DNA of 64,000 nt from Cohnella zeiphila (GTDB taxonomy: Bacteria > Bacillota > Bacilli > Paenibacillales > Paenibacillaceae). A program made the translations under genes and the position numbers. Location of the stretch: the NCBI RefSeq assembly GCF_014212055.1, contig NZ_JACJVO010000009.1:513487-577486 (forward strand). The letters run 5' to 3'. Shown here piece after piece: positions 33,235 to 42,369 of this stretch. Positions within the stretch are counted from its first letter, which is position 1. Every line of letters starts with the position of its first letter. The notes under the pieces are model-generated. The model made no database searches. It was given only the letters and a program-made list of their open reading frames with translations, and was not told the origin of the DNA.

Positions 33235-34536
33235 TCAGCGTTGCTTGGGAGGGAAGGGATCGGACTGGCGCAGAAGGTCGATGTCGATAAAGTCGCGATC
33301 CTGGCTGTACGCCGGGACGCCGTGGATGCTCACGTCCAGGCCGACGAGCTCTTCGTCGGCCGTCACGCGGACAGGCCGCCACCAGCCGATCAGGCGCAGC
33401 GTCACCCAGGTCAGCGCGAAGCCCCAGACGGCGACGACGGCAAGACCGAGCGCCTGCACGCCGAGCAGCCGCCAACCGCCGCCGTAGAACAAACCGGCAT
33501 GCGCGGCGGCTCCGGGCTGAGCGAACAGGCCGACGGCCAGCGTGCCGATCGCTCCGCTGACGCCGTGGACGGCGAAGGCGCCGACCGGGTCGTCTACCTT
33601 CCGGCCTTCCAGCCACTCGCTGGCCAGCACCATGGCGACGCCGGAGACCGCGCCGATCAGGATGGCCGCTCCGTCCGAGACGTACGCACACCCTGCCGTG
33701 ATGCCGACCAGCCCGGCGAGAGCGCCGTTGATGACCATCGGCGGATCGGCTTTCTGATAACGGAGAATCGTAAACAGAATGCAGGCGGCGCAGCCGGCGG
33801 CGGAAGCGAGCATGGTCGTTACGGCGATATGGCCGATGGCGGCGTTCGTCGCGCTCAGGGTGCTGCCGGAGTTAAAACCGAACCAGCCGAACCAAAGAAC
33901 GAAGGCGCCGACCGAAGCGAGGGGCAGGTTGGACGGGGGAACGATGTTCACTTTCCCTTCCGCGCCGTAACGCCCGAGTCTCGGCCCCAGGAACAGGGCG
34001 GCCGCCAGCGCGGCGAACCCGCCGAGCGCGTGAATGGCCGCCGAGCCGGCGAAATCGATCATGCCGAGCTTGCCGAGCCAACCGCCGGACGACCAGATCC
34101 AATGGCCGGAGATCGGGTAGATGAGCCCGGTCATCACGATCGTATATACGATATAGGCGCGAAAGTGAATCCGTTCCGCCGCGGCCCCCGAGACGATCGA
34201 GATGACCGCGATGACGAAGGCGCATTGGAACAGCCAATACGTCTCGTGAGAAATGTTAACGGGAAGATGAGCCAGATCGCCGCGCATAAAAAAGCCGCTT
34301 CCGCCGATCAAGCCGAACGCGTCCTTGCCGTACATAAGAGCGAAGCCGATCAAATAGTAGACAAGCGCGCCGAACGCGATGTCGACGAATACTTTCATAA
34401 TGATGCTGACGGCGTTTTTCTGCCGGACAAATCCGGCTTCGAGCAAGGCGAATCCGCCTTCCATGAGCAGAATCATCGCCGCGGTGAGAACGACCCAGAC
34501 CGTATCCAGGCCGCGTGACAAATCGCTAAGCTGCAT
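33235..34536 (-). CDS. amt: Ammonium transporter (Amt/MEP/Rh)
   Basis: 433 residues from ATG 34536 (GGAG upstream); the frame continues to 34647 without an RBS. Eleven membrane helices. Motifs: DTVWVVLTAAMILLMEGGFA near the start, the Amt signature DFAGSAAIHALGGFAALAAALFLGPR (the twin-His region, HALGG), and GFNSGSTLSATNAAIG. It imports ammonium or ammonia. No glnK follows, unlike nrgAB of B. subtilis. A perfect GlnR/TnrA box about 50 bases before the predicted start suggests activation under nitrogen limitation. Confidence 0.95.
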   Translation of the reverse strand: MQLSDLSRGLDTVWVVLTAAMILLMEGGFALLEAGFVRQKNAVSIIMKVFVDIAFGALVYYLIGFALMYGKDAFGLIGGSGFFMRGDLAHLPVNISHETYWLFQCAFVIAVISIVSGAAAERIHFRAYIVYTIVMTGLIYPISGHWIWSSGGWLGKLGMIDFAGSAAIHALGGFAALAAALFLGPRLGRYGAEGKVNIVPPSNLPLASVGAFVLWFGWFGFNSGSTLSATNAAIGHIAVTTMLASAAGCAACILFTILRYQKADPPMVINGALAGLVGITAGCAYVSDGAAILIGAVSGVAMVLASEWLEGRKVDDPVGAFAVHGVSGAIGTLAVGLFAQPGAAAHAGLFYGGGWRLLGVQALGLAVVAVWGFALTWVTLRLIGWWRPVRVTADEELVGLDVSIHGVPAYSQDRDFIDIDLLRQSDPFPPKQR

Positions 34537-34593
34537 GTTTTCAACTCCAACTTGATTATGAAAACCTAACATAAATTCGACGAAACCGCCCTC

Positions 34594-34646
34594 ATTATAT
34601 AGTGGGAAGTTACCTATGTCAACGAGAGATGTTAGGCTATGTAACA
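34594..34646 (-). promoter_or_regulatory. amt promoter with GlnR/TnrA activator site
   Basis: Minus-strand TTGACA (34617-34622) and TATAAT (34594-34599), 17-base spacer. TGTTACATAGCCTAACA at 34630-34646 is an exact TGTNA-N7-TNACA. Its centre is about 50 bases upstream of the predicted start, the position from which TnrA activates B. subtilis nrgA. Confidence 0.88.
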
Positions 34647-34819
34647 TTTATGTGAGTTTATATGGAAAATTACGGAAACCTTCTCGGTCTCGGGACGGAG
34701 AACGATTTCCACCCCGCGCCGCTGGGGAGAAAACGAGCGATCCCGTATAATGATGGCATAAAGAGCGGCCGGCCAAACGGCCGACAATCGATAACACGCT
34801 AAAATCGGAGGAACGTATC

Positions 34820-35872
34820 ATGCGACATTCGGCTGTGAATCGCTTGCTGTGGGGGATCGTTCCGGTTGGAATCGGGGTCGTGTTCCTGCTGAATTATTTG
34901 GGGTTCACGAATTTCGACATCGGCGACTTGTTCAAGACGTTCTGGCCGGTCATTCTCATTGTGATCGGACTTCAGGGATTGCTGCTGCAGCCCAAAGGAA
35001 GCCTTTGGTGGAATCCGCTCGTCGTGTTGCTGGGCGTCTTTTTCCTCGGACGGAACTTGAACTTGTTCGAATGGGAGCTTTCCGATCTGATCAAACTGTT
35101 CGGTCCCATCATCTTGATCCTGTACGGACTCAGCGTCATCTTCCGCGGAGGCGGCCGCGATCGCAACCGCCGTCGTTCCCGGCGGGACGAGAACCGCTGG
35201 AACTCGATCGATCCGCCGCCGCAGGCGCCGCCCCATCCGCCTTACGAGAACATGGGGCCTCCGCCCCCGCCGCCTCCGGAATCCTATGACGGCCGGCCTC
35301 CGTTCGAGCCGACGGCGGGACCGAATCCGAATCCCTTGGGCGGCGGAGCGTCGTACGGTCCCGGAGCGCAGACCGGCTACGGCGGAACGAACCATACGCA
35401 TGCCGATCCGAAGGGCTCGGAGCACTGGAGGCATCAGTATTGGCGCGACCATCATCAGCCCCCGTGGAAAGGCCAGTGGCATCAAGCCGACGGGCGGGAG
35501 AATCATTCCCGTTTTATCGGCGACATCTCGATCGGGCACGACTATTTCGAATTGAAGCCGATCAACATCTCCCACTTTATCGGAGACACGACGCTGGATT
35601 TGACCCGGGCTCAGATCCCGGCGGGGGAGACCAAAATTTATATCTCCGCCTTTATCGGAGATACCAAAGTGTATGTGCCGAACGACTTTACCGTCGGCGT
35701 GCGGGTCGTGTCGAGCTGCCTGATCGGAGACGTGAAGGTCATGGACCAGAAGCGCAGCGGCCTTTTCAACCAGATGAACACGGAAACGCCGGGGTTCTCG
35801 GATTCTCCCAAACAAGTGATTATCGTCGTCAGCTCCTTCATCGGCGATGTTCGCGTGACGAAAGTAGGTTGA
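34820..35872 (+). CDS. liaF: LiaF-like membrane protein
   Basis: 350 residues. Four N-terminal helices (about 10-108; LLWGIVPVGIGVVFLLNYLG and WPVILIVIGLQGLLL), a proline-rich linker at 125-160 (PPPQAPPHPPYENMGPPPPP), then a C-terminal LiaF domain with repeated FIGD (SRFIGDISIG, SHFIGDTTLDL, SAFIGDTKVYV, SCLIGDVKVM, SSFIGDVRV). LiaF inhibits LiaRS in the absence of cell-envelope stress. First gene of liaFSR; a TATAAT at 34746-34751 is a possible -10. No liaIH effector genes are next to it. Confidence 0.88.
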   Translation: MRHSAVNRLLWGIVPVGIGVVFLLNYLGFTNFDIGDLFKTFWPVILIVIGLQGLLLQPKGSLWWNPLVVLLGVFFLGRNLNLFEWELSDLIKLFGPIILILYGLSVIFRGGGRDRNRRRSRRDENRWNSIDPPPQAPPHPPYENMGPPPPPPPESYDGRPPFEPTAGPNPNPLGGGASYGPGAQTGYGGTNHTHADPKGSEHWRHQYWRDHHQPPWKGQWHQADGRENHSRFIGDISIGHDYFELKPINISHFIGDTTLDLTRAQIPAGETKIYISAFIGDTKVYVPNDFTVGVRVVSSCLIGDVKVMDQKRSGLFNQMNTETPGFSDSPKQVIIVVSSFIGDVRVTKVG

Positions 35873-35882
35873 GACGGACGTG

Positions 35883-36899
35883 ATGCGGCTGATTCGCAAC
35901 AGCAAGTGGGAATGGGCGGTCTATGCGGGGGTGTCCACCGCCGTATGGATCGCGCTTTTCTACGCCGGCTGGACGGCCGCGCCGGAAGCCGCCCCGATGC
36001 CGAAATGGCGGACCGGGTGGGCGATCGCGCTGCTCCTGCTCAACCTGGCGTCCGCCTACGCGCTGGGCAGAAGAACGCAGCGGCGGCTGGATCAGCTCCA
36101 GCTCGCGATGAAGCAGGCGTCGGCGCACAATTGGCAGATTCGCCTTCCGGAGCTTAAAGGGGATTCGTTCGCGGAGGTTTACGCCGAGTTCAACCATATG
36201 GTGGGCAAGCTGGAAGCGCGGATGAAGCTGCTTCAGCAGCTTGGCGAGCAGAAAGTCATGGAGGAGGCGCCCACTCACGAAGCGGCGGTGCTGGAGGAAC
36301 GGCGCCGGCTGGCCCGGGACCTGCACGACTCGGTCAGCCAGCAGCTTTTTGCCATGCATATGGCCGCTTCTTCGCTGCCTCAGCTGATGGAGCGAAATCC
36401 GGAGCAGGGGGCCGAAGTGATGCAGCAGCTGATCGTCATGTCGACCGCCGCCCAGAAGCAAATGCGCGGCTTGATCGCGCAGCTTCGCCCGATGGAATTG
36501 CAGGGGAGAACGCTGTCGGAAGCGCTCGACCGCTGGTTCCCCGATTATTGTCGGCAGAACGGGCTGCAGGGCACGCTGGACGTCCGGCTGGACAATCGGC
36601 TGACGGAAGCGAAGGAGCATCAGATGTTCCTGATCATCCAGGAGTCGATGGCCAACGTCGTCAAGCACGCAGGGGCCAAAGTCGTAAGATTGACGCTGGG
36701 CGAGACGGAGAACCGGGTGTCGCTGCTGATCGAAGACGACGGAGCGGGATTCCGGTCCGAGCAGGTGCGCCAAGGTTCCTACGGCTTGTCGACGATGAAG
36801 GAAAGGGCGCAGAAGCTTGGCGGCGAAGCCGAGATCGTGTCCAAGCCGGGAACCGGCACGACGGTGAAGATCTGGTTCCCGAATTTCGAGCGAAAATAA
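35883..36899 (+). CDS. liaS: LiaS-like sensor histidine kinase
   Basis: 338 residues from ATG 35883; a GTG one codon earlier (35880) is possible. Two N-terminal helices (residues about 10-60), a HAMP-like linker, HisKA_3 with the phosphoacceptor His in LARDLHDSVSQQLFAMHM, and HATPase_c (EDDGAGFRSEQVRQGSYGLS). NarL-type kinase of the LiaFSR envelope-stress module, inhibited by LiaF and phosphorylating LiaR. Starts 10 bases after liaF. Confidence 0.92.
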   Translation: MRLIRNSKWEWAVYAGVSTAVWIALFYAGWTAAPEAAPMPKWRTGWAIALLLLNLASAYALGRRTQRRLDQLQLAMKQASAHNWQIRLPELKGDSFAEVYAEFNHMVGKLEARMKLLQQLGEQKVMEEAPTHEAAVLEERRRLARDLHDSVSQQLFAMHMAASSLPQLMERNPEQGAEVMQQLIVMSTAAQKQMRGLIAQLRPMELQGRTLSEALDRWFPDYCRQNGLQGTLDVRLDNRLTEAKEHQMFLIIQESMANVVKHAGAKVVRLTLGETENRVSLLIEDDGAGFRSEQVRQGSYGLSTMKERAQKLGGEAEIVSKPGTGTTVKIWFPNFERK

Positions 36900-36925
36900 C
36901 GTTTGGGCAAAGGAGTTCGAGCGGC

Positions 36926-37588
36926 ATGGGAGATGCGGCTACCTGCAACGTACTGATAATCGACGATCATGAGATGGTCCGGACGGGCCTCAAAACCTAC
37001 CTGATGCTCGATTCGCGCTTCGAGGTCATCGGGGAAGCTTCCGGCGGGGAGGAAGCTTTACGCGCACTGGAGCGCGGAGGCTTCCAAGACCGAATGCCGG
37101 ATCTGGTGCTCATGGACCTGATGATGCCGCGGATGGACGGCGTCGAAGCGACGAGGGCGCTGCTGGCGCGTTTTCCTCATTTGAAGATCATTATTCTGAC
37201 CAGCTTCCTAGAAGACGACAAAATCGTCGAAGCGATCGAGGCGGGAGCCGTCAGCTACGTGCTCAAAACCGTGTCGGCGGACGAGCTGATCTACGCCATG
37301 CAGGGCGCGCTTCGAAGCATGCCGGTCATGAGCGGAGAAGTGTCGCAGGCTCTGACGCGCGGTCTCCGGCGCCGCTCGGCGCAAGAGCCGGACGAAGGGT
37401 TGACGGAACGCGAGCGGGAAGTGCTCCTTCTGATTGCCGAAGGCAAATCGAACAAGGAGATCGGGGACGAGCTGCACATCAGCGTGAAAACCGTCAAGAC
37501 GCATGTCAGCAACTTGCTGATGAAGTGCGAGGCGGAGGACCGTACGCAGCTGGCGATATACGCCCACCGCAAAGGATGGGCGCAGTAG
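36926..37588 (+). CDS. liaR: LiaR-like NarL-family response regulator
   Basis: 220 residues from ATG 36926 (AAGGAG upstream). Receiver domain with phosphoacceptor Asp in LVLMDLMMPRMDGVEA and LTSFLEDDKIVEAIEAG; C-terminal LuxR-type HTH (LTEREREVLLLIAEGKSNKEIGDELHISVKTVKTHV). It is the last gene of liaFSR, 26 bases after liaS. Expected to activate genes for membrane and wall damage, but its targets are not adjacent here. Confidence 0.93.
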   Translation: MGDAATCNVLIIDDHEMVRTGLKTYLMLDSRFEVIGEASGGEEALRALERGGFQDRMPDLVLMDLMMPRMDGVEATRALLARFPHLKIIILTSFLEDDKIVEAIEAGAVSYVLKTVSADELIYAMQGALRSMPVMSGEVSQALTRGLRRRSAQEPDEGLTEREREVLLLIAEGKSNKEIGDELHISVKTVKTHVSNLLMKCEAEDRTQLAIYAHRKGWAQ

Positions 37589-37657
37589 GGCGCATGCGCG
37601 CACGGCGGATAAAAGAGGGAAAAAGCGGGAACGATAGTGGAGAAAAGGGGGATTCCC

Positions 37658-38071
37658 ATGATTCCGCTCCATTCCCGACTAACTTCCAGCGTCCGGGACT
37701 ACCGCCCGGTTCGGGACGCGCTGACCGAGCGAGGCTTCGCTTTGGGCGGGGCCTGGGATTACGATAACGGCTCGTTCGATTGCGCGCTTGACGAAGAGAA
37801 CAAGGTGTGGCTCCGGCTGCCTTTTCAAGTGACGGACGGACATCTCGACGGCGAATCTCCGGAAGCGGACGCGCAGATCCGGTTCGGGTCGCCATTCGTG
37901 CTGAAGCATCTTTACAACGAAGGGCTTGACGCCGAAGCGCAGCCGAGAACGATGGGCGCGCTGTTCGATCAATTCCAAGATCCTGTCGATGCGGATGCCG
38001 AGATCGAACCCCAATGGGTCGACAAAGCTCGCCGGCGGCTGCAGGAGGCCGAATCGGCCTGCCTGCCGTAA
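37658..38071 (+). CDS. YugN-like family protein
   Basis: 137 residues from ATG 37658 (AAAAGGGGG upstream). Family features recalled from memory: LGGAWDYDNGSFDCALDEEN and WLRLPFQVTDGHLDGES, RFGSPFVLKHLYNEG. Cytosolic, acidic C-terminus. B. subtilis YugN is uncharacterised. 69 bases after liaR; co-transcription is possible because no terminator intervenes. Function unknown. Confidence 0.78.
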   Translation: MIPLHSRLTSSVRDYRPVRDALTERGFALGGAWDYDNGSFDCALDEENKVWLRLPFQVTDGHLDGESPEADAQIRFGSPFVLKHLYNEGLDAEAQPRTMGALFDQFQDPVDADAEIEPQWVDKARRRLQEAESACLP

Positions 38072-38085
38072 AACGCGCGCGACCG

Positions 38086-38120
38086 GCGCCCTCCGGATGG
38101 TCCGGAGGGCGCTTGGTTTT
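38086..38120 (+). terminator. Terminator after the YugN-like gene
   Basis: 12-bp perfect stem GCGCCCTCCGGA (38086-38097) with TCCGGAGGGCGC (38101-38112), 3-base loop, then TTGGTTTT. Confidence 0.88.
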
Positions 38121-38148
38121 GCCGATTCTTTCCTCGTTCGAACGGTTT

Positions 38149-38187
38149 GTTCATCTTCCGTTCATCTTTTTAGTTGGTGTTCATTTC
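38149..38187 (+). promoter_or_regulatory. Three direct repeats GTTCAT(C/T)T(T/C) upstream of htrA
   Basis: GTTCATCTT at 38149 and 38160, and GTTCATTTC at 38179: starts 11 and 19 bases apart, in the AT-rich region before htrA. An 11-base period is one helical turn, the arrangement bound by OmpR-type regulators. The OmpR-type regulator gene at 40073 is a natural candidate (inference). Confidence 0.5.
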
Positions 38188-38293
38188 GATTTAATCTATC
38201 TTTAAGGTTGAAGAGTGAAGATAGAATCAAGCCAAACGAAATGAAATCCAATGCCGGTTACGGCGAGCGATATGACTTGAGGAGGAATGCCAA

Positions 38294-39901
38294 ATGGACG
38301 ATCAGTTCAAAAAACCGGAAGATTTGTACGGGTTCCGATATGGGGAAGATCAGCACGGCAACAAACGGGAAGCGGAGGAATCCGAGACGCGCGCCGAAGC
38401 GAGCGATTCGGGGGAAGAGACGGTTTACCGTCCGTCCGGTTCCGAGCGCGTTACCGAAGCGACGTATACTTACGGTCCGTACAGCGTAGGAGGCGGCAGC
38501 CAGGACGGCGCGGGCCAACCTCCGAGCGTCGTGCCCGCAAGCCGCGAGTACCGGCCTTTTACCGTGTCCGGCAACGGGCGCAACTGGGATCAGCCGCCGC
38601 GCCGGCGCAGCTCGTTCCGCGCGATGTTCGCTTCCTTCCTGGTCGGCGTCGTTGCCGTGGGCGGTTTGATGTACGCGGCGGACCAAGGCAACTGGTTTAC
38701 CGACAAGGCGCTGGCCAGCACGTCCGCGCCGGCCGCGCAAACCTCTTCGGGCAGTTCGACGGGCGGCACGGTGAGCAACGCGGCCGACGTCGTTCGGCCG
38801 AACAATATCTCGAAGATTTTCGAGCAGGCCAGCCCCGCGGTCGTCAAGATCGAAACCTACGCGCCCGTGCAGTCGAGAGGATCGGGTGGCAACAACCTGT
38901 TCGACGATCCGTTCTTCCGCCAGTTTTTCGGCGATGATTACGGCGGCGGCAATGGCGGAAACGGCGGAAATGGCGGCAACGGCAGCAACGGCGGGAGCAA
39001 CAGCGGCTCCGAGCAAGAGCTGGGCATGGGCTCCGGATTTATTTTCGACTCGTCCGGCTACATCCTGACCAATGAGCACGTCGTCGACGGCGCCTCCGAC
39101 ATCAAGGTAACGGTGAACGGGTACGATCAGCAATTCACCGCCAAGCTGCTCGGCTCCAGCTACGATCTGGACCTGGCCGTCCTGAAGATCGAGGGCAGCA
39201 ACTTCCCGACCCTGAAGCTCGGGGATTCCAACGCAACCAACATCGGAGACTGGGTCGTGGCGATCGGCAATCCGTACGGCTTCGACCATACGGTGACCGT
39301 AGGCGTGCTGAGCGCGACGGAACGTTCGATTCCGATTCAAGACGGCAATAGCACTCGGAACTACCAGCACTTGCTGCAGACGGATGCCTCGATCAACCCC
39401 GGCAACTCCGGCGGCCCGCTGCTGAACCTGAACGGCGAAGTCATCGGCATCAATACGGCGGTCAGCACGGAAGCGCAGGGCATCGGCTTCGCGATTCCGA
39501 CCAGCACGATCAGCGATGTGCTGGATAAGCTGAAGACGAACACGAAGATTCCTGCCGCGCCGGCTCCGTTCATCGGCGCTACGCTCCAGGATCTGGACGC
39601 CACTTCGGCGAAGCAGCTTGGACTCAGCTCCGATACGAAAGGCTCCATCGTCATCACGGTACTCTTTGATTCTCCCGCCTACAATGCCGATCTTCGTCAG
39701 TATGACGTCATTACGGGCATCGACGGGAAATCGTACGGGAACAAGGAAGACTTGACTGCGGCCATTCAGGCGAAGAAGGTCGGAGACAAGGTGACCTTGA
39801 ACGTCGTTCGGAACGGCAAGAAAATCGACGTTCCCGTCACGATCGGAGACAAAAATACGTACCAGGAACAGCATCCGACCGACGACCAAACGCAACAATA
39901 A
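38294..39901 (+). CDS. htrA: HtrA-type S1C serine protease with PDZ domain
   Basis: 535 residues, GAGGAGGAATGCC upstream of ATG. N-terminal cytoplasmic, Ser/Pro/Arg-rich segment to about 108, one membrane helix (109-127), then protease domain: His262 (LTNEHVVDGA), Asp293 (DLDLAVLKIE), Ser372 (NPGNSGGPLLNL), and a C-terminal PDZ (about 425-515, GSIVITVLFDSPAYNADLRQ). A Gly/Asn-rich loop (216-236) sits in the N-terminal part of the catalytic domain. It degrades misfolded proteins outside the membrane. Adjacent two-component genes recall the CssRS-HtrA arrangement. Confidence 0.93.
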   Translation: MDDQFKKPEDLYGFRYGEDQHGNKREAEESETRAEASDSGEETVYRPSGSERVTEATYTYGPYSVGGGSQDGAGQPPSVVPASREYRPFTVSGNGRNWDQPPRRRSSFRAMFASFLVGVVAVGGLMYAADQGNWFTDKALASTSAPAAQTSSGSSTGGTVSNAADVVRPNNISKIFEQASPAVVKIETYAPVQSRGSGGNNLFDDPFFRQFFGDDYGGGNGGNGGNGGNGSNGGSNSGSEQELGMGSGFIFDSSGYILTNEHVVDGASDIKVTVNGYDQQFTAKLLGSSYDLDLAVLKIEGSNFPTLKLGDSNATNIGDWVVAIGNPYGFDHTVTVGVLSATERSIPIQDGNSTRNYQHLLQTDASINPGNSGGPLLNLNGEVIGINTAVSTEAQGIGFAIPTSTISDVLDKLKTNTKIPAAPAPFIGATLQDLDATSAKQLGLSSDTKGSIVITVLFDSPAYNADLRQYDVITGIDGKSYGNKEDLTAAIQAKKVGDKVTLNVVRNGKKIDVPVTIGDKNTYQEQHPTDDQTQQ

Positions 39902-39928
39902 GACAACGCCGACGCTTGACGCCGGAGA

Positions 39929-39957
39929 GGGGCAGCCTTTCGAGGCTGCTCCTTTTG
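39929..39957 (+). terminator. Terminator of htrA
   Basis: GGGGCAGCCT with AGGCTGCTCC around a TTCG loop (10 bp, one G-T), then TTTT. Confidence 0.88.
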
Positions 39958-40072
39958 TATAGGCGGCCCCGCAATTGGAGGGGAATTTGTACACAAGGAA
40001 CGACATCCGCCCGGGCAGCATGTACAATAGATCATAGCCGAACCTACATTCGAATCGATAAAGGGGATTTAG

Positions 40073-40759
40073 ATGAGATCTCACATTGTAGTCATTGACG
40101 ACGACGAGAAAATCACTTCTCTGCTTCGCCGCAGCCTCGCATTCGAAGGTTACGAGGTGACGACGGCGCCGAACGGGCAGGAAGGGCTGCGCATTCTGCA
40201 GGGAAGGCATGCGGATCTGGTCGTGCTGGACGTGATGATGCCGATGCTCGACGGCTGGGAAGTGTGCCGTCGCCTGCGCACGGCGGGCATTCATTCGCCG
40301 GTGCTGATGCTAACGGCCAAAGACGACGTGCAGGACCGGGTCAAGGGACTCGACCTGGGAGCGGACGATTACCTCGTCAAGCCGTTCGCGCTGGAGGAAC
40401 TGATGGCGCGCGTCCGCGCCTTGCTTCGCCGCCGGCCGGAGCAGATGGAGGAGAACAACCAGCTGCGGTTTGAAGATCTGGTTCTCGACGTCGACGCCCG
40501 GGAGGCGATCCGCGGCGACCGCCGCATCGAGCTGACCGCCAAAGAGTTCGATTTGCTGCATTTCTTCATGCAAAATCCGAAGCGGGTATTGTCCCGCGAC
40601 CAAATCATGGAGCGGATCTGGGGCTACGATTACAGCGGTGAATCCAATGTGCTGGAAGTATACGTCGCCATGCTTCGCCAGAAGCTGGAGGAACATGGAG
40701 GCAGCCGGCTCATCGTGACCGTCCGCGGCGCCGGGTACGTGTTGAAAGGAGAAAGCTGA
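40073..40759 (+). CDS. OmpR-family response regulator
   Basis: 228 residues. Receiver domain: IVVIDDDEKITSLLR, phospho-Asp in LVVLDVMMPMLDGWEV, switch LMLTAKDDVQDRVKG, Lys in DDYLVKPFALEEL. C-terminal winged helix: LTAKEFDLLHFFMQNPKRVLSRDQIMERIWGYD, YVAMLRQKLEEHG, VRGAGYVLKG. GGGG RBS upstream. Followed after 6 bases by its histidine kinase. Likely regulates htrA, 170 bases upstream, whose promoter has direct repeats suited to an OmpR-type dimer. Confidence 0.93.
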   Translation: MRSHIVVIDDDEKITSLLRRSLAFEGYEVTTAPNGQEGLRILQGRHADLVVLDVMMPMLDGWEVCRRLRTAGIHSPVLMLTAKDDVQDRVKGLDLGADDYLVKPFALEELMARVRALLRRRPEQMEENNQLRFEDLVLDVDAREAIRGDRRIELTAKEFDLLHFFMQNPKRVLSRDQIMERIWGYDYSGESNVLEVYVAMLRQKLEEHGGSRLIVTVRGAGYVLKGES

Positions 40760-40765
40760 TCCGTC

Positions 40766-42331
40766 ATGTCCATCCGGCTCCGCCTCACCTTGTGGTATTC
40801 GGGACTTCTTGCCGTCACGCTGGTGGCGTTCGGATTTTTGGTTTATTACATCGTTTATCATAATACGATGCAGGATTTGAAAGAAAAGCTTGCCGATCAA
40901 TCCAGGTCGATTTCAGTGCAAGTGAATCCCTTTTCGGGGGCAATGAGCCTTCAATTGATTGGCCGGTTGAACCCGTCCATTGGCGTACAACTTGTCAACT
41001 ATGTTGCGGGAGGCGATAAGGGGAAAGTCGTTCAACAATCGAACAATTTGGGAGCTGATCCGAATATACCGGATAGTAAAGAAATCGAATTACCACACCC
41101 GTCTTTAGACCAAATTGATTTCAGTTATCGGTTTATGAAGTATACGGTGAATGATCAGCCGGTTTATGTGTTTGAATCTCCGGTTTCCATAAATTCAAAT
41201 CAGACAGCAGGATTGGTTCAAGTTGTCGCTTTTATGGACAGCCAAGAGGGCTTTCTGGCCCAACTCCGCAACATTTTTTGGTTGGCCGGAACAGCCGGAG
41301 TTATCGTCGCCTTCGCTCTCGGCATGTTCCTCTCCCGTAAAGCTTTAAGGCCGATCGAGCAGGTGACGGAGGCCGCGGAGCAGATACAGAGCGGATCGGA
41401 CCTGAGTATCCGCATTCCGGGCAACAGCCAGGACGAGATCGGACGGCTCCGGTATACGCTGAACCACATGCTGGAACGGATCGAGCGAGCGTATAACGGC
41501 CTGGAGGAGACGAATATCGCGCAGCGCCGTTTCGTGTCGGATGCTTCCCACGAGCTGCGGACGCCGCTCACGACGATCCGGGGCAATGTCGATTTTCTGG
41601 AAAAGATTTGGTCTCAGCCGCAACAGCCTGCCGTGCAGGACGTAGCGGACCGGGAAGGAACCGAGGTCAACCGGACGCTCAGCGCCGAGGAACGCGAGAC
41701 GATGTCGCGGGAGGCGCTGCACGATATCGCGGACGAGTCGCGCCGGATGAGCCGGCTCGTCAACGACATGCTGTCGCTGGCCAGGGCGGACGCGGGGTAC
41801 GTAGTCGACAAGGATCGAGTCAGCTTGAAGCCGCTCGCCGAAGAGGCGGCGCGGAGAGCGGCGTTCCTGCCCCGCACGGCGGAATGGAAGATCGGTCCGC
41901 TGGACGCGCTCGAAGGCGTATGGGTTCAGGGGAACCGCGACTATTTGCTGCAGCTTTTGTTTATTTTTATCGAGAACGGCTTCAAGTACACGCCTTCCGG
42001 CGAAGTCCGGCTGGAGGCGATTCGAGCTGGAGACCGGATCGGCCTCGTGGTCGCGGACACCGGCATCGGCATGAGCAAGGAAGAAGTTCCGCATATCTTC
42101 GACCGGTTCTACAGGGTCGACATTTCTCGCGGACAGACCCCGGGGACCGGCCTCGGCCTGTCGATCGCGAAGTGGATCGCGGATATGCACAACGCCTCGC
42201 TGGAAGTGCGGACGAAGCTCGGGGAAGGGACCCGATTTATCGTCTGGCTGCCCATCGACTTTTCCCAACCACCCGAATACGGTATAATGGAAGCATCGGC
42301 ACGCCCGGAGCTTCCGGATCGGGAGTCTTAA
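40766..42331 (+). CDS. Sensor histidine kinase with compositionally foreign sensor domain
   Basis: 521 residues: membrane helix 1 (about 9-31), extracytoplasmic sensor (32-165), helix 2 (about 170-190), HAMP ([20 protein letters not shown]), HisKA with phosphoacceptor in [21 protein letters not shown], and HATPase_c ([42 protein letters not shown]). Between about 40860 and 41280 the DNA is distinctly AT-rich (I counted 37-42% GC in 41041-41220) while the kinase part is about 62%. This looks like replacement of the sensor domain by recombination. Partner of the preceding OmpR-type regulator. Confidence 0.93.
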   Translation: MSIRLRLTLWYSGLLAVTLVAFGFLVYYIVYHNTMQDLKEKLADQSRSISVQVNPFSGAMSLQLIGRLNPSIGVQLVNYVAGGDKGKVVQQSNNLGADPNIPDSKEIELPHPSLDQIDFSYRFMKYTVNDQPVYVFESPVSINSNQTAGLVQVVAFMDSQEGFLAQLRNIFWLAGTAGVIVAFALGMFLSRKALRPIEQVTEAAEQIQSGSDLSIRIPGNSQDEIGRLRYTLNHMLERIERAYNGLEETNIAQRRFVSDASHELRTPLTTIRGNVDFLEKIWSQPQQPAVQDVADREGTEVNRTLSAEERETMSREALHDIADESRRMSRLVNDMLSLARADAGYVVDKDRVSLKPLAEEAARRAAFLPRTAEWKIGPLDALEGVWVQGNRDYLLQLLFIFIENGFKYTPSGEVRLEAIRAGDRIGLVVADTGIGMSKEEVPHIFDRFYRVDISRGQTPGTGLGLSIAKWIADMHNASLEVRTKLGEGTRFIVWLPIDFSQPPEYGIMEASARPELPDRES

Positions 42332-42369
42332 GACCTAATATACAGGGGCGGGAAAGCAGGCGTTTGACA

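Noticed and set aside
32833..34518. 561-codon plus-strand frame opposite amt
   Set aside because: Antisense shadow of the ammonium transporter; no RBS and no recognisable domain.
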